Numbered from the stretch's first letter, positions 1-8,818 are shown. The stretch: 64,000 bases of DNA from Paenibacillus campinasensis (GCF_002272015.1 NZ_NPBY01000030.1:1-64000), one strand, 5' to 3'. Numbers and translations are program-made. Notes: generated by a model not told the origin, from the sequence alone.

Positions 1-231
1 ATTTAAGATTTTAAGATTGAATATTTTACAATTTTGCCATTTGCGATATGCGGTTTGCGAATTTATGGGTTTATACATTTAGGGACTTAGGGACTTAGGG
101 ACTTATAGAGATTTACGGATTACGGACTTAGGAATTCATGAAATCATGACCTTAAGAATTCAAAGCCTTCGGCTTTCAAGACTTCCAGACTTCAAGACTC
201 CAAGCGCGGACGGACAGATCCCAAACAAAAT

Positions 232-345
232 GACGGTTCAATGTTCGATCATCCACCGTCTAATCACATTGACAGTTCAATGATTATTCATCCGTCACAA
301 CACCTGACATTGATTATTTAATGTTCAGTCATCCGCTCCCTGATC
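232..345. repeat. Three degenerate tandem units of about 40 bp
   Basis: Units begin at about 232, 271 and 312. Each has a GAC/GAT-rich start, then TTCAATG or TTTAATG, then a TCATCC motif about 15 bases later, ending in CACATT, GACATT or CTGATC. Copies are diverged but alignable by eye. The array runs directly into the dispersed 26-bp element at 340. Confidence 0.5.
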
Positions 346-365
346 AAACGGGATAATCATGCAAA
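340..365. repeat. Dispersed repeat, copy A
   Basis: This 26-bp core (CTGATC, then a variable base, then AACGGGATAATCATGCAAA) recurs at 52566-52591 with one mismatch (25 of 26). Weaker similarity continues about 35 bases beyond it. Each copy lies 3' of the terminator of a minus-strand gene. It is probably a member of a genome-wide intergenic repeat family. Confidence 0.6.
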
Positions 366-574
366 ACACAGGCAATCGGACGCAGATCGCTCCGCCTTCG
401 CCTCTGCCACCACCTACACCTACACCTCTACCTACACCTCCATTTTCTCTACCTTCTCCCTGCCCCCCTTCTTCCAGCTGCTTGTATCGTGCAAAGCACA
501 TGAGACAATGGAAGCAAACATTGATTTGCCACTATAGGGGGCACTCCGGCTGATTCACACGCTTCTTATCCCCA

Positions 575-621
575 CAAAAAAAGCACACTCCCCTGTCGAT
601 CAGACAGTTCGGAGTGTGCTT
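575..621 (-). terminator. Rho-independent terminator of the 703-1125 gene
   Basis: On the minus strand an 11-bp stem AAGCACACTCC / GGAGTGTGCTT closes a roughly 19-nt loop and is followed by a run of seven T. It lies about 80 bases after the stop codon of the small membrane protein gene. Confidence 0.85.
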
Positions 622-702
622 CACACCAACTTGCTGTATGCTATTCGCCGCATGCTATGAACCTGCTTCTTCATTATATCACGTCTCGCTGGCCGCCTGC
701 AT

Positions 703-1125
703 CTATCCTTGTACATATGGAATTCGAGCAGCCTCTCTTGGCAGTCTAAGATCGACGTAGAATAGGAGATCATAAAGAGGACTCCGATCGGTCGCGACGA
801 GGTTTGGGTCTTCAGCTCCCAGGCTGTGATACTCGAGTTCAATGCCGGTCAATTCTTTTAGCCTGCTAACAATTTTCAATGTATCATCATCCGATTGCTT
901 ATCAAGGACGGTGACTTTCACCCGACTCCCGCTTAGCAGAGCATACAGCGACAAGGCTCTTAAATACCATTCCACCCGATGTTCATGATTGGACGTGATC
1001 AATACGTAATGTTTGGTCCGGGTCCGGCCTTGATCATATCCGTTCCGGCTGCGTCGATGGATGATATGGACGAGCGCCACCGCAGCTCCATACACCGCGA
1101 GAATCCATAACAAATGGGCAACCAT
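703..1125 (-). CDS. Small membrane-anchored protein of unknown function
   Basis: 140 residues. The ATG at 1125 is chosen because AAGGAGGTG ends six bases before it; an in-frame GTG three codons upstream overlaps that ribosome site. Residues 1-20 form one hydrophobic segment (MVAHLLWILAVYGAAVALVH), followed by a basic stretch (HRRSRNGYDQGRTRTK), so the remaining 110 residues should face the cytoplasm. That soluble part reads as alternating beta and alpha elements (HYVLITSNHEH, RVKVTVLDKQSDDDTLKIVSRL) and may be a small nucleotide- or protein-binding fold, but I do not recognise a family. It has its own terminator and lies downstream of degU, separated by about 250 bases. Function unknown. Confidence 0.75.
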   Translation of the reverse strand: MVAHLLWILAVYGAAVALVHIIHRRSRNGYDQGRTRTKHYVLITSNHEHRVEWYLRALSLYALLSGSRVKVTVLDKQSDDDTLKIVSRLKELTGIELEYHSLGAEDPNLVATDRSPLYDLLFYVDLRLPREAARIPYVQG

Positions 1126-1313
1126 GAGACTCACCTCCTTCTGATACCACCACTATATGCCGGTTCAGATTGGACGGTGACAAAGGTGTAACCGGAGCCC
1201 ACACGTCATGGCCCGGGATGGGAGGGGACTCTTAACGCCCTCCCCAGTCGACTCATTTGTGCAGTGAAGCTAGTGAACGCCTTCGATCGCTGCGGAGAAT
1301 CACAAAAACAAAA

Positions 1314-1359
1314 AGGACCGCCCCTCGGCAGCCCCTCTCCCCTATGTATGCCAGGTCCT
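1314..1359 (-). terminator. Possible weak terminator after degU
   Basis: Minus-strand AGGACC pairs with GGTCCT across a long GC-rich loop and is followed by TTTTTG. The stem is short and the loop large, so this is only a candidate end for the degS-degU transcript. Confidence 0.35.
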
Positions 1360-1377
1360 GGATTCGGACTGGCCAGC

Positions 1378-2100
1378 TTATAATGTTACCCAGCCGTATT
1401 TAATTGAGTTGATTACCGCCTGGGTACGATCATCAACCTCCATTTTTTGCAAAATGCTGCTGACATGGTTTTTCACGGTCTTCTCACTGATAAACAGGTA
1501 TTCACCAATCATCTTATTGCTCTTGCCCTCAGCCATCAGACGAAGCACTTCCGCTTCGCGGCGGGTCAACGGGTTGTTCTCCCCGGCTACAAACTTCACA
1601 CCAGCCTCACGCGAGCCGTTCTCGGACATCGCCCCAGCCTCGTTAACATACGTCATGCGGCGCAGTTGATGGATGAGCTTCCCTGTCACTTTCGGATGAA
1701 TAAAGGCATAGCCTTCATGCACGGAGCGAATGGCGTTAATCAGCGATTCGGCCTCCATATCTTTCAGAAGATAGCCGTTGGCTCCCTTGCGGAGCGTTTC
1801 AAACACATAGCTCTCATCGTCATGAATCGACAAAATAATGACTTTGATCTCCGGGAACATCTCACGCAGCTTCTCCGTTGCCTGAACCCCGTTCTCCGTT
1901 GGCATATTAATATCCATCAGAACGATATCCGGCTTGACATCGTTGCAGAACTCCAGCACCTGAATGCCGTCGCCGCATTCTCCGATGACATCAATGTCAT
2001 CCTCCATGTTCAGAATGCGCTTCAAGCCCTCCCGAAATAACTGGTGATCATCGGCTAAAAGGACTTTAATAATTGATTTTTCATTCTCCATATTTTCCAT
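1378..2100 (-). CDS. degU: DegU two-component response regulator
   Basis: 240-residue NarL/FixJ-family regulator. An N-terminal receiver domain (about residues 10-130) has the acidic pair LLADDH and the phospho-acceptor Asp63 in [11 protein letters not shown]-terminal LuxR-type helix-turn-helix (about 175-235) includes [15 protein letters not shown] and [13 protein letters not shown]. DegU, phosphorylated by DegS, controls exoenzymes, competence, motility and biofilm genes in Bacillus. AAAGGAG lies seven bases before the ATG. Only four bases separate it from the degS stop, so the two are co-transcribed and probably translationally coupled. The serine/glycine-rich insertion between the domains is normal for the family. 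Identification is firm because of the degS partner. Confidence 0.95.
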   Translation of the reverse strand: MENMENEKSIIKVLLADDHQLFREGLKRILNMEDDIDVIGECGDGIQVLEFCNDVKPDIVLMDINMPTENGVQATEKLREMFPEIKVIILSIHDDESYVFETLRKGANGYLLKDMEAESLINAIRSVHEGYAFIHPKVTGKLIHQLRRMTYVNEAGAMSENGSREAGVKFVAGENNPLTRREAEVLRLMAEGKSNKMIGEYLFISEKTVKNHVSSILQKMEVDDRTQAVINSIKYGWVTL

Positions 2101-2104
2101 CCTA

Positions 2105-3259
2105 TTACTCCTTTCTCTTTTCTACGTTCGTCGGGATATGAATCACGATTTTCGTTCCTTGATTCTCGGCTGACTCGATCTCCATTCTCCCTTCGAGCAG
2201 CTCAACCCTCTCCCGCATGCCTATTAACCCAAAGTGCTCCTTGCTTTTCTGTTCCAGCATTCTTACGTTGAAGCCCAGGCCATTGTCCTGTACCACGATT
2301 TTGACCAGCTGCGCCTGGTAGGTAATCTCCACAAGCACATAGGTTGGGTAAGCATGCTTTGCAGCATTCGTGAGTGCTTCCTGCACCAAGCGGTAGATGG
2401 CCGCCTCCATCGCAGAAGAGAGACGATGCTCCTTGCCCCGTGTCTCAAAAATTGTGCGGATTTTCGATTTTTCTTCGTAGTCGTGAACATACTTCCGCAG
2501 TGTCGGGATTAATCCCAAGTCATCTAGTGCCATAGGACGCAGATTAAAGATAACCTTTCGCATTTCCTCCAGGCTGGATCGGACCTGACCCTTCAAATCT
2601 ACTATTTCGTCCTGCACCATCTTAAATTCCTGCTTTGCGAGCATTCTTTCTACAATTTCCGTCCTAAGAACCAGATTTGCCAGCAGTTGAGCAGGTCCAT
2701 CATGAATTTCCCGGGATATGCGTTTGCGTTCTTCCTCCTGGGCCAAAATAATTTTGAGCCCAATTGCCTGTCTGTTCTTAGCACTTTCAATAATCCTGGA
2801 GACCTGACCAAGCTCTCCGGATAAATACTCCAGGACGACCCCCATCTGGGACCCGATCAGTTCTGCACGCTCGACCGTTTTTTCTACGTTCCGAACACGC
2901 TTCTGCAGTTCCTCCCGCCTAGCTTTCAAGTACATCTCCTTCTCCCGGTATATCATGAGGTCCAGCTGCAGCTGCGTCGCTTTCTCATACGCCTGCTTGA
3001 TGTCCTCTTCCTTATACCGGACGAAGTCCCGGCTGACCTCTGTCAGCCGGATCCGGGATTTACGGTAATTCTTCTCGAGCTGGTCCACCTTCTCAATGGT
3101 TTCGGTTGTTTCTTTTAAAGTTCGTTTCAATTCCTGGTTGAGAGACAGCAGCTCCTGTCTAGAGGCTTCTAGAATGTCAAACATTTGGTACTTGCTGTCC
3201 TCCATGACTTTGAGGGCATTTTTTATGACACGATCAATGGCATCGGCTTGATAATCCAC
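2105..3259 (-). CDS. degS: DegS sensor histidine kinase, cytoplasmic
   Basis: 384 residues with no transmembrane segment, as expected for DegS. Residues 1-165 are a coiled-coil sensor region (DegS sensor family). A HisKA_3 dimerisation/phosphoacceptor domain follows with His186 in the ISREIHDGPAQLLANL motif, then a HATPase_c domain whose G-box reads VQDNGLGFN near residue 335. The start is a GTG at 3259 with GGAGTAGAG upstream. It phosphorylates the adjacent DegU. The gene begins 45 bases after the stop of the secreted glycosidase gene, with no terminator seen between them, so readthrough from that gene is possible; a dedicated promoter was not identified. Confidence 0.95.
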   Translation of the reverse strand: MDYQADAIDRVIKNALKVMEDSKYQMFDILEASRQELLSLNQELKRTLKETTETIEKVDQLEKNYRKSRIRLTEVSRDFVRYKEEDIKQAYEKATQLQLDLMIYREKEMYLKARREELQKRVRNVEKTVERAELIGSQMGVVLEYLSGELGQVSRIIESAKNRQAIGLKIILAQEEERKRISREIHDGPAQLLANLVLRTEIVERMLAKQEFKMVQDEIVDLKGQVRSSLEEMRKVIFNLRPMALDDLGLIPTLRKYVHDYEEKSKIRTIFETRGKEHRLSSAMEAAIYRLVQEALTNAAKHAYPTYVLVEITYQAQLVKIVVQDNGLGFNVRMLEQKSKEHFGLIGMRERVELLEGRMEIESAENQGTKIVIHIPTNVEKRKE

Positions 3260-3304
3260 GCACTCTACTCCATTTCTAACGTTTCATATACATATCATAC
3301 CATA

Positions 3305-5995
3305 TCATGATTCGATCGTGACGGTCTTCGTTTTCTTGTCCCATTTTACGTTCATTCCCAGCTGCTCGGAAACCAGCCTTAATGGGACTAAAGTCCTTCC
3401 ACCAATAATGACAGGTGCAACAGCCGCTGAGTGGCGTTTTCCATTCATCACGTACTCCTTCTTGCCAACCGTTAAATCCAGCAGTACTGCGCCTCGAAGC
3501 ACACTGACGCGCTGCGCGTCCTTGTTCCAAGAAGCCTGTCCGCCAAAGACATCGAGCACATGTCTAATCGGCACATATGTCGTTCCTCCGCGGAGTACAG
3601 GGGCTGAATCAATCGCTACTTTTGACCCATTCACCATCATTGATTTCTGGCCAATCGTCATGACGGCTTTTCCTGTTGGCAGCCCTTCATTGCTGGATAG
3701 AGACGGCATGGTAAAGCGAATATTATCAAAAGCTACCGCCCCCGTCAGCGCCCGCTCATCCTGGCCTTCTTCTACATTCACGACATACATGCGTTTCATC
3801 TCTGCCGGGAAGGCAATATTGTAGCCTGTCAGATCAATCTGGAGCGTCTTCCAGCCGGTCCAATCAATCGCTTTGGCAAGATCGACATAGACGGTTTTGC
3901 CATTGTTGTCTTTCAGCTCAGCACGCAACCAGTTCAAGCTGTTGTCCCCTTCCACATCCAGGGTCATCGAAGTTGCCTGAGCCGGAATCGTTTTGCCGGT
4001 TGTTCCGTTAAGCTGGGCATAGGCGTATACTTTCTGTCCCAGCCCGGCGGTCATATCATAAGTTAGCTTCAGCACGTTCGAGCTGGATCGGTTGCCGCTG
4101 CCCTTTTCCACTCTGGCTGTCCCGGTCACACCGGACACATTGGTTGTGAAAGCGATCGGATAATTGACCTTCTCAAAATCCTCCCATGTGCTTTCCCCCG
4201 CTGCCGAGAGAATGATCACCGTACTAAAACCGTCATAACGGGCGATGGCATAGCCCACCTTGGTTCCGCTGTTCACAGAGGAGACCGTCAGCTGCCCATT
4301 CGATACGCTGCCCTTGAACCCAATGAACTCCCATTTGAGCGCACTGCTCGGCACCTCCAGGCTTTGGCCGCTGCTTGTCACTGCCGTTATTGGTACAGAC
4401 ACCTTCGTACCTGCTTTCAGCGGCGCACTGGATACGGTTGACGTAAGGGCCGTAATATCATCGGCTCCAAGCACCTTCACCTGCATCGAGGCACTTGCAC
4501 TGCCGCTCACCGCTGTCAACGTAGCCGTCCCTGGCTTCACGCCCTTGATGGTTTGCCCGCTTACCGTCAGATTGCCGTTGCTCGATTTCCACGTTGGCGT
4601 GATCGATCCCGCTTCGATCGGATTATAGTAAGTATCATAGCCCTTCAGTTGATAAGAGCCTGTCTGCCCGATCAAGAGCGTATTGCTGCCGCTTACCTTC
4701 AAACCTTTCAAGGTGCCTTGCGGTGCTGTAGAGAAGACGCCCAGGGCGTTAACAATGCTGCGCTGTGTTGTGCCATACTCCGTATGGAAGGTCAATTGCG
4801 TGCTCGTCTCCGCTAAAGGACGGTTCACCATCGTCGTCGATCCGCCGCCGTCCAGATTCACACCCTTCCACACGCCAACCTTCACCATGAAGTCCTGCAG
4901 TTGTGCCAACGTCATGCCCGGGCTGTTGTCATTGCGCTCTGCCGCAACCAGATACGCGTAGCGCCCATCCTTGGAATATCCTACGGCTGAGCGCGCACGA
5001 GAACCCCCAAGGCTGCTCACGTCGCGAGAGAAAGAGGAGGCCTTTCCGTCGTTAACCAGAATCGAGTGTCCGCCAATCATCATCTGGAGGCTCGATGGAT
5101 CCAGCTTTTGCCCTGTCGTTTTGGAAACGAGCGCATAATCGGTTTTCAGCGTTTGCCCTACCGCCAGATTATTTCGAACAAAGGTAGCCGCCTGGCCATG
5201 TGTACGCAAAATATAGCTTCCTTCCGGCACAGATGTTGGCAGACCGGTACGTTCCGAAATTTCGACAATGACGCCATCCTTCACGAGCACTTCCGTCGGT
5301 GTCGTCGAGCTGTTCTTCGGACGCTCCACTGCCTTCCAGGCACTAGTGTAGATATATGCGGCATCCGCATGGCTGTAGCTCGATCCCGTTCCCTCAGGGT
5401 TGTAGGCCGTTTTGTTCATGCCCGCCAGAGGGAAAGAGGCTCCATTCTCGGCTGTAACGCTCCCGGAGAATGCAAACTCATCCACAATCGGCTTGCCTTC
5501 CTTCGTCACGGCAAAAGCGTACATCCCTTTCAGCTCCGACGGGGTAGACATCAGAACCCCGCTTGTCACTTGGCCGCCAATTGGCGCCCCTTCTCTGCTC
5601 GTATTAAAGAAATCTCCATTTAATGCGGCTACGGCTCCATATTCTTTTGCCATACCGCCTGTGCTTTGTCTTGTTGTAAATTGGTTCCCTTGTCCTGTCA
5701 TCACATCAAGCTTCACATACTTGTTGCTTAGATCGACGCGTACTACATTCGCCAGTGATTTCGTTCCGGTGCTGCTCGTGTATTGATACTTCATCAACAC
5801 CGCACCCGAGGTAATGATCTCTTCACCCAGCTTTTGGACTGAAGATGCTGCCGCATGAGCAACCGACACTGGGGCCAATCTTTCGATGATCGGTACACCG
5901 CTTCCCAGAACAGGAGTTATAAAAATGACACCTGCAAGCGTAATAACAGCCCATTTTTTCCCCACATTGTGTAACGCGTTTTCCTGACCTCTCAT
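3305..5995 (-). CDS. Secreted phosphodiester glycosidase family protein with stalk domains
   Basis: 896 residues from the ATG at 5995 (a GTG 12 codons upstream is possible but has no better ribosome site). Residues about 10-45 form a signal peptide: basic KKW, then WAVITLAGVIFITPVLGSG. Residues about 90-420 match the phosphodiester glycosidase (NAGPA-like) domain, with AALNGDFFNT and VNLDGGGSTTMV as landmark motifs; relatives remove GlcNAc from phosphodiester linkages. A bacterial Ig-like segment (about 435-520) and a jelly-roll-like region (about 620-770, starting STWEDFEKV) follow. Two copper-amine-oxidase-N-type stalk repeats end the protein (VPIRHVLDVFG, VPLRLVSEQLG). The wall substrate is inferred: a GlcNAc-phosphodiester in a teichoic or secondary wall polymer would fit. 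It lies just upstream of degS. Confidence 0.85.
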   Translation of the reverse strand: MRGQENALHNVGKKWAVITLAGVIFITPVLGSGVPIIERLAPVSVAHAAASSVQKLGEEIITSGAVLMKYQYTSSTGTKSLANVVRVDLSNKYVKLDVMTGQGNQFTTRQSTGGMAKEYGAVAALNGDFFNTSREGAPIGGQVTSGVLMSTPSELKGMYAFAVTKEGKPIVDEFAFSGSVTAENGASFPLAGMNKTAYNPEGTGSSYSHADAAYIYTSAWKAVERPKNSSTTPTEVLVKDGVIVEISERTGLPTSVPEGSYILRTHGQAATFVRNNLAVGQTLKTDYALVSKTTGQKLDPSSLQMMIGGHSILVNDGKASSFSRDVSSLGGSRARSAVGYSKDGRYAYLVAAERNDNSPGMTLAQLQDFMVKVGVWKGVNLDGGGSTTMVNRPLAETSTQLTFHTEYGTTQRSIVNALGVFSTAPQGTLKGLKVSGSNTLLIGQTGSYQLKGYDTYYNPIEAGSITPTWKSSNGNLTVSGQTIKGVKPGTATLTAVSGSASASMQVKVLGADDITALTSTVSSAPLKAGTKVSVPITAVTSSGQSLEVPSSALKWEFIGFKGSVSNGQLTVSSVNSGTKVGYAIARYDGFSTVIILSAAGESTWEDFEKVNYPIAFTTNVSGVTGTARVEKGSGNRSSSNVLKLTYDMTAGLGQKVYAYAQLNGTTGKTIPAQATSMTLDVEGDNSLNWLRAELKDNNGKTVYVDLAKAIDWTGWKTLQIDLTGYNIAFPAEMKRMYVVNVEEGQDERALTGAVAFDNIRFTMPSLSSNEGLPTGKAVMTIGQKSMMVNGSKVAIDSAPVLRGGTTYVPIRHVLDVFGGQASWNKDAQRVSVLRGAVLLDLTVGKKEYVMNGKRHSAAVAPVIIGGRTLVPLRLVSEQLGMNVKWDKKTKTVTIES

Positions 5996-6045
5996 GTTCC
6001 TGTAACTCTCCCATCTCTTGTTCAGAACCACTGCCCGAACAAATA

Positions 6046-6066
6046 AAGTCTATATTTAATAGACTT
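6046..6066. promoter_or_regulatory. Perfect 8-bp-arm palindrome upstream of the glycosidase gene
   Basis: AAGTCTAT and ATAGACTT are separated by five bases (ATTTA). It lies about 50 bases before the start codon and overlaps a TA-rich segment that could serve as a -10 region. It may be an operator; no regulator is assigned. Confidence 0.4.
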
Positions 6067-6253
6067 CGTTTTAGCGGAAAAGTTACGATTTTGTTATAAA
6101 AAAATGCATGCGCGTATTTTAACTCAACCTTTCGTGGTATGAAAGCGGGGGTTCCTGGTCTATCAGGGGGATAATTCCTGTTCTAGTATTTATATATAAA
6201 AAAACACCGCTAAGTACAAGTTCAATTTCCTGTATTGCCAAATTTTAAACACG

Positions 6254-6283
6254 AAAAGCCGATACCCTGTAACGGGTACCGGC
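6254..6283 (-). terminator. metK terminator
   Basis: On the minus strand GCCGGTACCC pairs with GGGTATCGGC (one G-T pair) around a short loop and is followed by TTTTCG. It lies about 75 bases after the metK stop codon. Confidence 0.75.
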
Positions 6284-6356
6284 CCTTTAATGATGTCTAA
6301 TTTGTAATGTTTACAGATGGAGAACCTCCGGAACGCTTAACGTGCAGCATATATGC

Positions 6357-7562
6357 TTAAAGTGCTGCTGCTTGCTCCTTCAGAGCTTCGGCTTTATCCA
6401 AACGCTCCCATGGCAGATCCAGATCCGTGCGGCCAAAATGTCCATAAGCAGCCGTCTGCTTATAAATTGGGCGACGAAGATCCAGCATGCGGATAATGCC
6501 AGCCGGACGAAGATCGAAATTGTCGCGTACGAGTTGAACCAGCTTATCTTCGCTGATTTTTCCTGTTCCATAGGTGTCGACACTGATGGAAACCGGATTC
6601 GCAACGCCGATCGCATAAGCAAGCTGGATTTCACATTTGTCAGCCAAACCTGCGGCAACGAGGTTCTTAGCTACGTAGCGGGCAGCATATGCTGCAGAAC
6701 GGTCAACCTTCGTAGGATCCTTGCCAGAGAAAGCTCCACCGCCATGGCGGGCATATCCACCGTAAGTGTCCACGATGATTTTACGACCGGTCAAGCCGGC
6801 ATCCCCTTGAGGACCACCAATAACAAAACGGCCTGTTGGGTTAATAAAATACTTCGTTTCCGAATCCAGCAGCTCTGCCGGTACAACAGGAAGAATTACC
6901 TTTTCCTTAATATCCTTCTGGATTTGCTCCAGCGTCGCTTCCTCGGAATGCTGTGTGGACACAACGATGGTGTCTACACGTACAGGCTTGTCGCCATCGT
7001 ATTCAATCGTCACTTGGGTCTTACCGTCTGGACGAAGGTACTCCAAAGTACCGTCCTTACGCACTTCGGACAAACGACGAGCGATCCGGTGAGAAAGCGC
7101 AATCGGGAGCGGCATATATTCAGGCGTTTCATTGGTGGCAAAGCCAAACATCAAGCCCTGGTCACCAGCGCCAATGTTTTCGGTTTCCTTATCCACTTGG
7201 GAAGGATCACGGCTTTCCAGTGCAGCGTTTACCCCCTGTGCAATATCGGCAGATTGCTCGTTCAACGATGTTAACACAGCACATGTATTGGAATCAAAAC
7301 CGTATTTTGCACGGGTATACCCGATTTCCTTCACGGTATTTCTTACAATGGATGGAATATCCACATATTCGGATTTGGTGCTGATTTCACCAATTACCAA
7401 CACTAGACCAGTTGCTACGGAAACTTCGCAAGCTACGCGAGCATAAGGGTCGTTGGCCAAAAATGCATCGAGTACCGCATCGGAAATCTGGTCACAGATT
7501 TTATCCGGATGTCCTTCTGTTACGGACTCGGATGTAAATAAACGTCGCCCTGTTAAAGACAT
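6357..7562 (-). CDS. metK: S-adenosylmethionine synthetase
   Basis: 401 residues, the usual MetK length, from the ATG at 7562 preceded by GGGAGG; a longer in-frame reading to 7655 would translate the leader hairpin. It makes SAM from methionine and ATP in the cytoplasm. Visible signatures: ATP/methionine-binding [18 protein letters not shown] near the N terminus, the [12 protein letters not shown] loop near residue 118, and the P-loop-like [19 protein letters not shown] near 270. The transcript has a consensus promoter and a terminator-like hairpin in its leader (see 7611-7644) but no S-box riboswitch, the usual SAM control in Bacillales. It is monocistronic, with its own terminator. Confidence 0.98.
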   Translation of the reverse strand: MSLTGRRLFTSESVTEGHPDKICDQISDAVLDAFLANDPYARVACEVSVATGLVLVIGEISTKSEYVDIPSIVRNTVKEIGYTRAKYGFDSNTCAVLTSLNEQSADIAQGVNAALESRDPSQVDKETENIGAGDQGLMFGFATNETPEYMPLPIALSHRIARRLSEVRKDGTLEYLRPDGKTQVTIEYDGDKPVRVDTIVVSTQHSEEATLEQIQKDIKEKVILPVVPAELLDSETKYFINPTGRFVIGGPQGDAGLTGRKIIVDTYGGYARHGGGAFSGKDPTKVDRSAAYAARYVAKNLVAAGLADKCEIQLAYAIGVANPVSISVDTYGTGKISEDKLVQLVRDNFDLRPAGIIRMLDLRRPIYKQTAAYGHFGRTDLDLPWERLDKAEALKEQAAAL

Positions 7563-7610
7563 GAGATCAACCTCCCATATAGTAGTATGTGAAATATTAA
7601 GAGGTCCTAC

Positions 7611-7644
7611 ACAAAAAATGAACCTTTCCCGATTGGAAAAGGTT
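7611..7644 (-). promoter_or_regulatory. Terminator-like hairpin in the metK leader
   Basis: On the minus strand AACCTTTTCC pairs with GGAAAGGTT (one bulged base), closing a five-base loop, followed by CATTTTTTG. It starts about 17 bases after the predicted transcription start and ends about 50 bases before the ATG. It could be an attenuator of metK or the terminator of the upstream SASP transcript. ACCTC just after the T-run can also pair with GAGGT in the metK ribosome site. Confidence 0.6.
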
Positions 7645-7667
7645 TGAATGTACAATCCTCAACATGC

Positions 7668-7696
7668 ATATTAACTTATTTGCTACCCCCTGTCAA
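7668..7696 (-). promoter_or_regulatory. Sigma-A promoter of metK
   Basis: TTGACA (7691-7696), 17-bp spacer, TAATAT (7668-7673) on the minus strand. The predicted start near 7661 gives a leader of about 100 nt that includes the 7611-7644 hairpin. Confidence 0.85.
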
Positions 7697-7783
7697 TCCA
7701 ATAAACAAGCAGTTTTCGAGGGTTTTCGATATTTTTTCAATATGCTTTTCATACAGGTATAAGTTCATAAATCCATGAATCAT

Positions 7784-8068
7784 TTACAGTTGTCCGAACA
7801 GGGACTGTTCAGCATTGCGTACCAGACGTTTGGTGATTTCTCCTCCGACAGATCCGTTGTCACGGGAAGTTAAATACCCCCATCCCGGACGACGGCTGTT
7901 TGCTGTACTCATCATCCCTAGTTCAGATCCGAATTCCGTATCGGCTCCGTCTGAGCCACCACCATATCCGACAGGCAAACCAAATTCTGCTGCAATTTCA
8001 TATTTCATTTGATTCAGCATCTGTCTGCTCTCTGGTACAACTTGTCGATTCCGATTGCTGCGCGCCAT
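7784..8068 (-). CDS. Alpha/beta-type small acid-soluble spore protein with an insertion
   Basis: 94 residues from the ATG at 8068, with AGGAGGTG seven bases upstream. SASPs coat and protect spore DNA and are degraded at germination by the GPR protease. The family core is present: [16 protein letters not shown], then [22 protein letters not shown]. Between these blocks sits a glycine-rich insertion of about 30 residues (from [19 protein letters not shown] to RRPGWGYL) that classical alpha/beta SASPs lack. It brings a second EFG tripeptide, which resembles the GPR cleavage context. Expected to be expressed in the forespore; a CATAATA sequence about 30 bases upstream could be a sigma-G -10, but no -35 was found at the right distance. 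Confidence 0.9.
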   Translation of the reverse strand: MARSNRNRQVVPESRQMLNQMKYEIAAEFGLPVGYGGGSDGADTEFGSELGMMSTANSRRPGWGYLTSRDNGSVGGEITKRLVRNAEQSLFGQL

Positions 8069-8258
8069 GACCAACACCTCCTGTAATTGTTTACAGACGT
8101 ATTATGTGTTGTAAGCATGACCGCAACACGTATTAAACGTTGTCACTGTTGGTAATAATTATAGATATTAAGATCTGTTGGATAGGGTAATGAATATACA
8201 ACGAATCAACGAATCAACAGATGGCAAAGCTAAGACTGGCGGAAAAGTAGCCCTTATC

Positions 8259-8759
8259 TTATTTAACTGTGTAGCCACCGCGTACCATCACAATCAGACC
8301 GCTCGTTTGCCCAGGCTTTACTTGAATGCCGCGCCCATCACGCGGGAAGGAGAGCAGATGGTTTTTAGGAGCAGCTTGTCCATTCAACAGGTCAACACCC
8401 GCTGTCAAGTCTGCAACGCCGTTCGAATCCTCTGTATAGATGACAGCATTTCCTGAGCGAACAATAAACTCGGTACCCGTTTCAGCCACCAGGATCTGCC
8501 CGGGTTTCAACGATACATTTTTCACTTCATTTGAGTTTTGCTCTGGAGTAGAAGGAGTCGGTGTTGGATTGGTGGTCGTACCCCCGCCACCCAACGCTTT
8601 CTGGATCTGCTGATCCACATAACTCTTGGTGACAACCGGATCGTCGGTCGTGCCTGGGGTGGTGCTAGCACTGTTTACCTTTACACTGAGAATCGAACCG
8701 GCACCGATACAAATACAAGCAGAAATGATTGCAGCGAAGTATTTCCTTTTTGTCATCAT
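8259..8759 (-). CDS. Small exported or membrane-anchored protein of unknown function
   Basis: 166 residues from the tandem ATG at 8759 (MMTKRKYF), preceded by AAGGAGAT; longer readings would cross the upstream S-layer terminator. A basic N terminus and hydrophobic AAIISACICIGAGSILSV suggest a signal peptide or anchor. A coiled region (YVDQQIQKAL) and a Thr/Pro/Asn-rich linker (about 60-85) lead to a C-terminal beta-rich domain of about 80 residues (KPGQILVAETGTEFIVRSG, NAVIYTEDSNG, DGRGIQVKPGQTSGLIVMVRGG). The gene lies directly behind the S-layer gene, separated only by that gene's terminator, so it depends on readthrough or on a promoter inside the S-layer gene. I do not recognise the family. 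Confidence 0.8.
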   Translation of the reverse strand: MMTKRKYFAAIISACICIGAGSILSVKVNSASTTPGTTDDPVVTKSYVDQQIQKALGGGGTTTNPTPTPSTPEQNSNEVKNVSLKPGQILVAETGTEFIVRSGNAVIYTEDSNGVADLTAGVDLLNGQAAPKNHLLSFPRDGRGIQVKPGQTSGLIVMVRGGYTVK

Positions 8760-8782
8760 GCTGTTATCTCCTTCATTTTTTA

Positions 8783-8818
8783 ATAAAAAAACTGCCCGGA
8801 ACAAGTCCGGGCAGTTTT
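8783..8818 (-). terminator. Terminator of the S-layer gene
   Basis: A 13-bp perfect stem AAAACTGCCCGGA / TCCGGGCAGTTTT with a five-base loop, followed on the minus strand by a T-run. It starts about 15 bases after the S-layer stop and would also weakly terminate on the plus strand. Confidence 0.9.

Larger units (their letters stand above)
1..574. other. Gene-free, repeat-rich left edge
   Basis: No convincing gene. The DNA is AT-rich and low in complexity: three copies of an 8-bp unit GGGACTTA at 82-105, related GACTTCAAGACT-type runs near 180-205, three degenerate units of about 40 bp at 232-345 built around TTCAATG and ATCATCC, and a CCTACACC-type run near 405-445. A 64-codon plus-strand frame at 359 is proline- and threonine-rich because of the simple repeats and is not accepted as a gene. 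Confidence 0.7.
5996..6356. other. Intergenic region between metK and the glycosidase gene
   Basis: Holds the metK terminator (6254-6283) and an AT-rich stretch that must carry the promoter of the glycosidase gene. The clearest structure is the palindrome at 6046-6066. No open frame with a ribosome site was found. Confidence 0.6.

Noticed and set aside
359-553. 64-codon Pro/Thr-rich plus-strand frame
   Set aside because: Produced by simple CCTACACC-type repeats; the ATG belongs to the dispersed repeat.
7563-7696. SAM (S-box) riboswitch upstream of metK
   Set aside because: The leader is only about 100 nt and lacks the S-box core elements.
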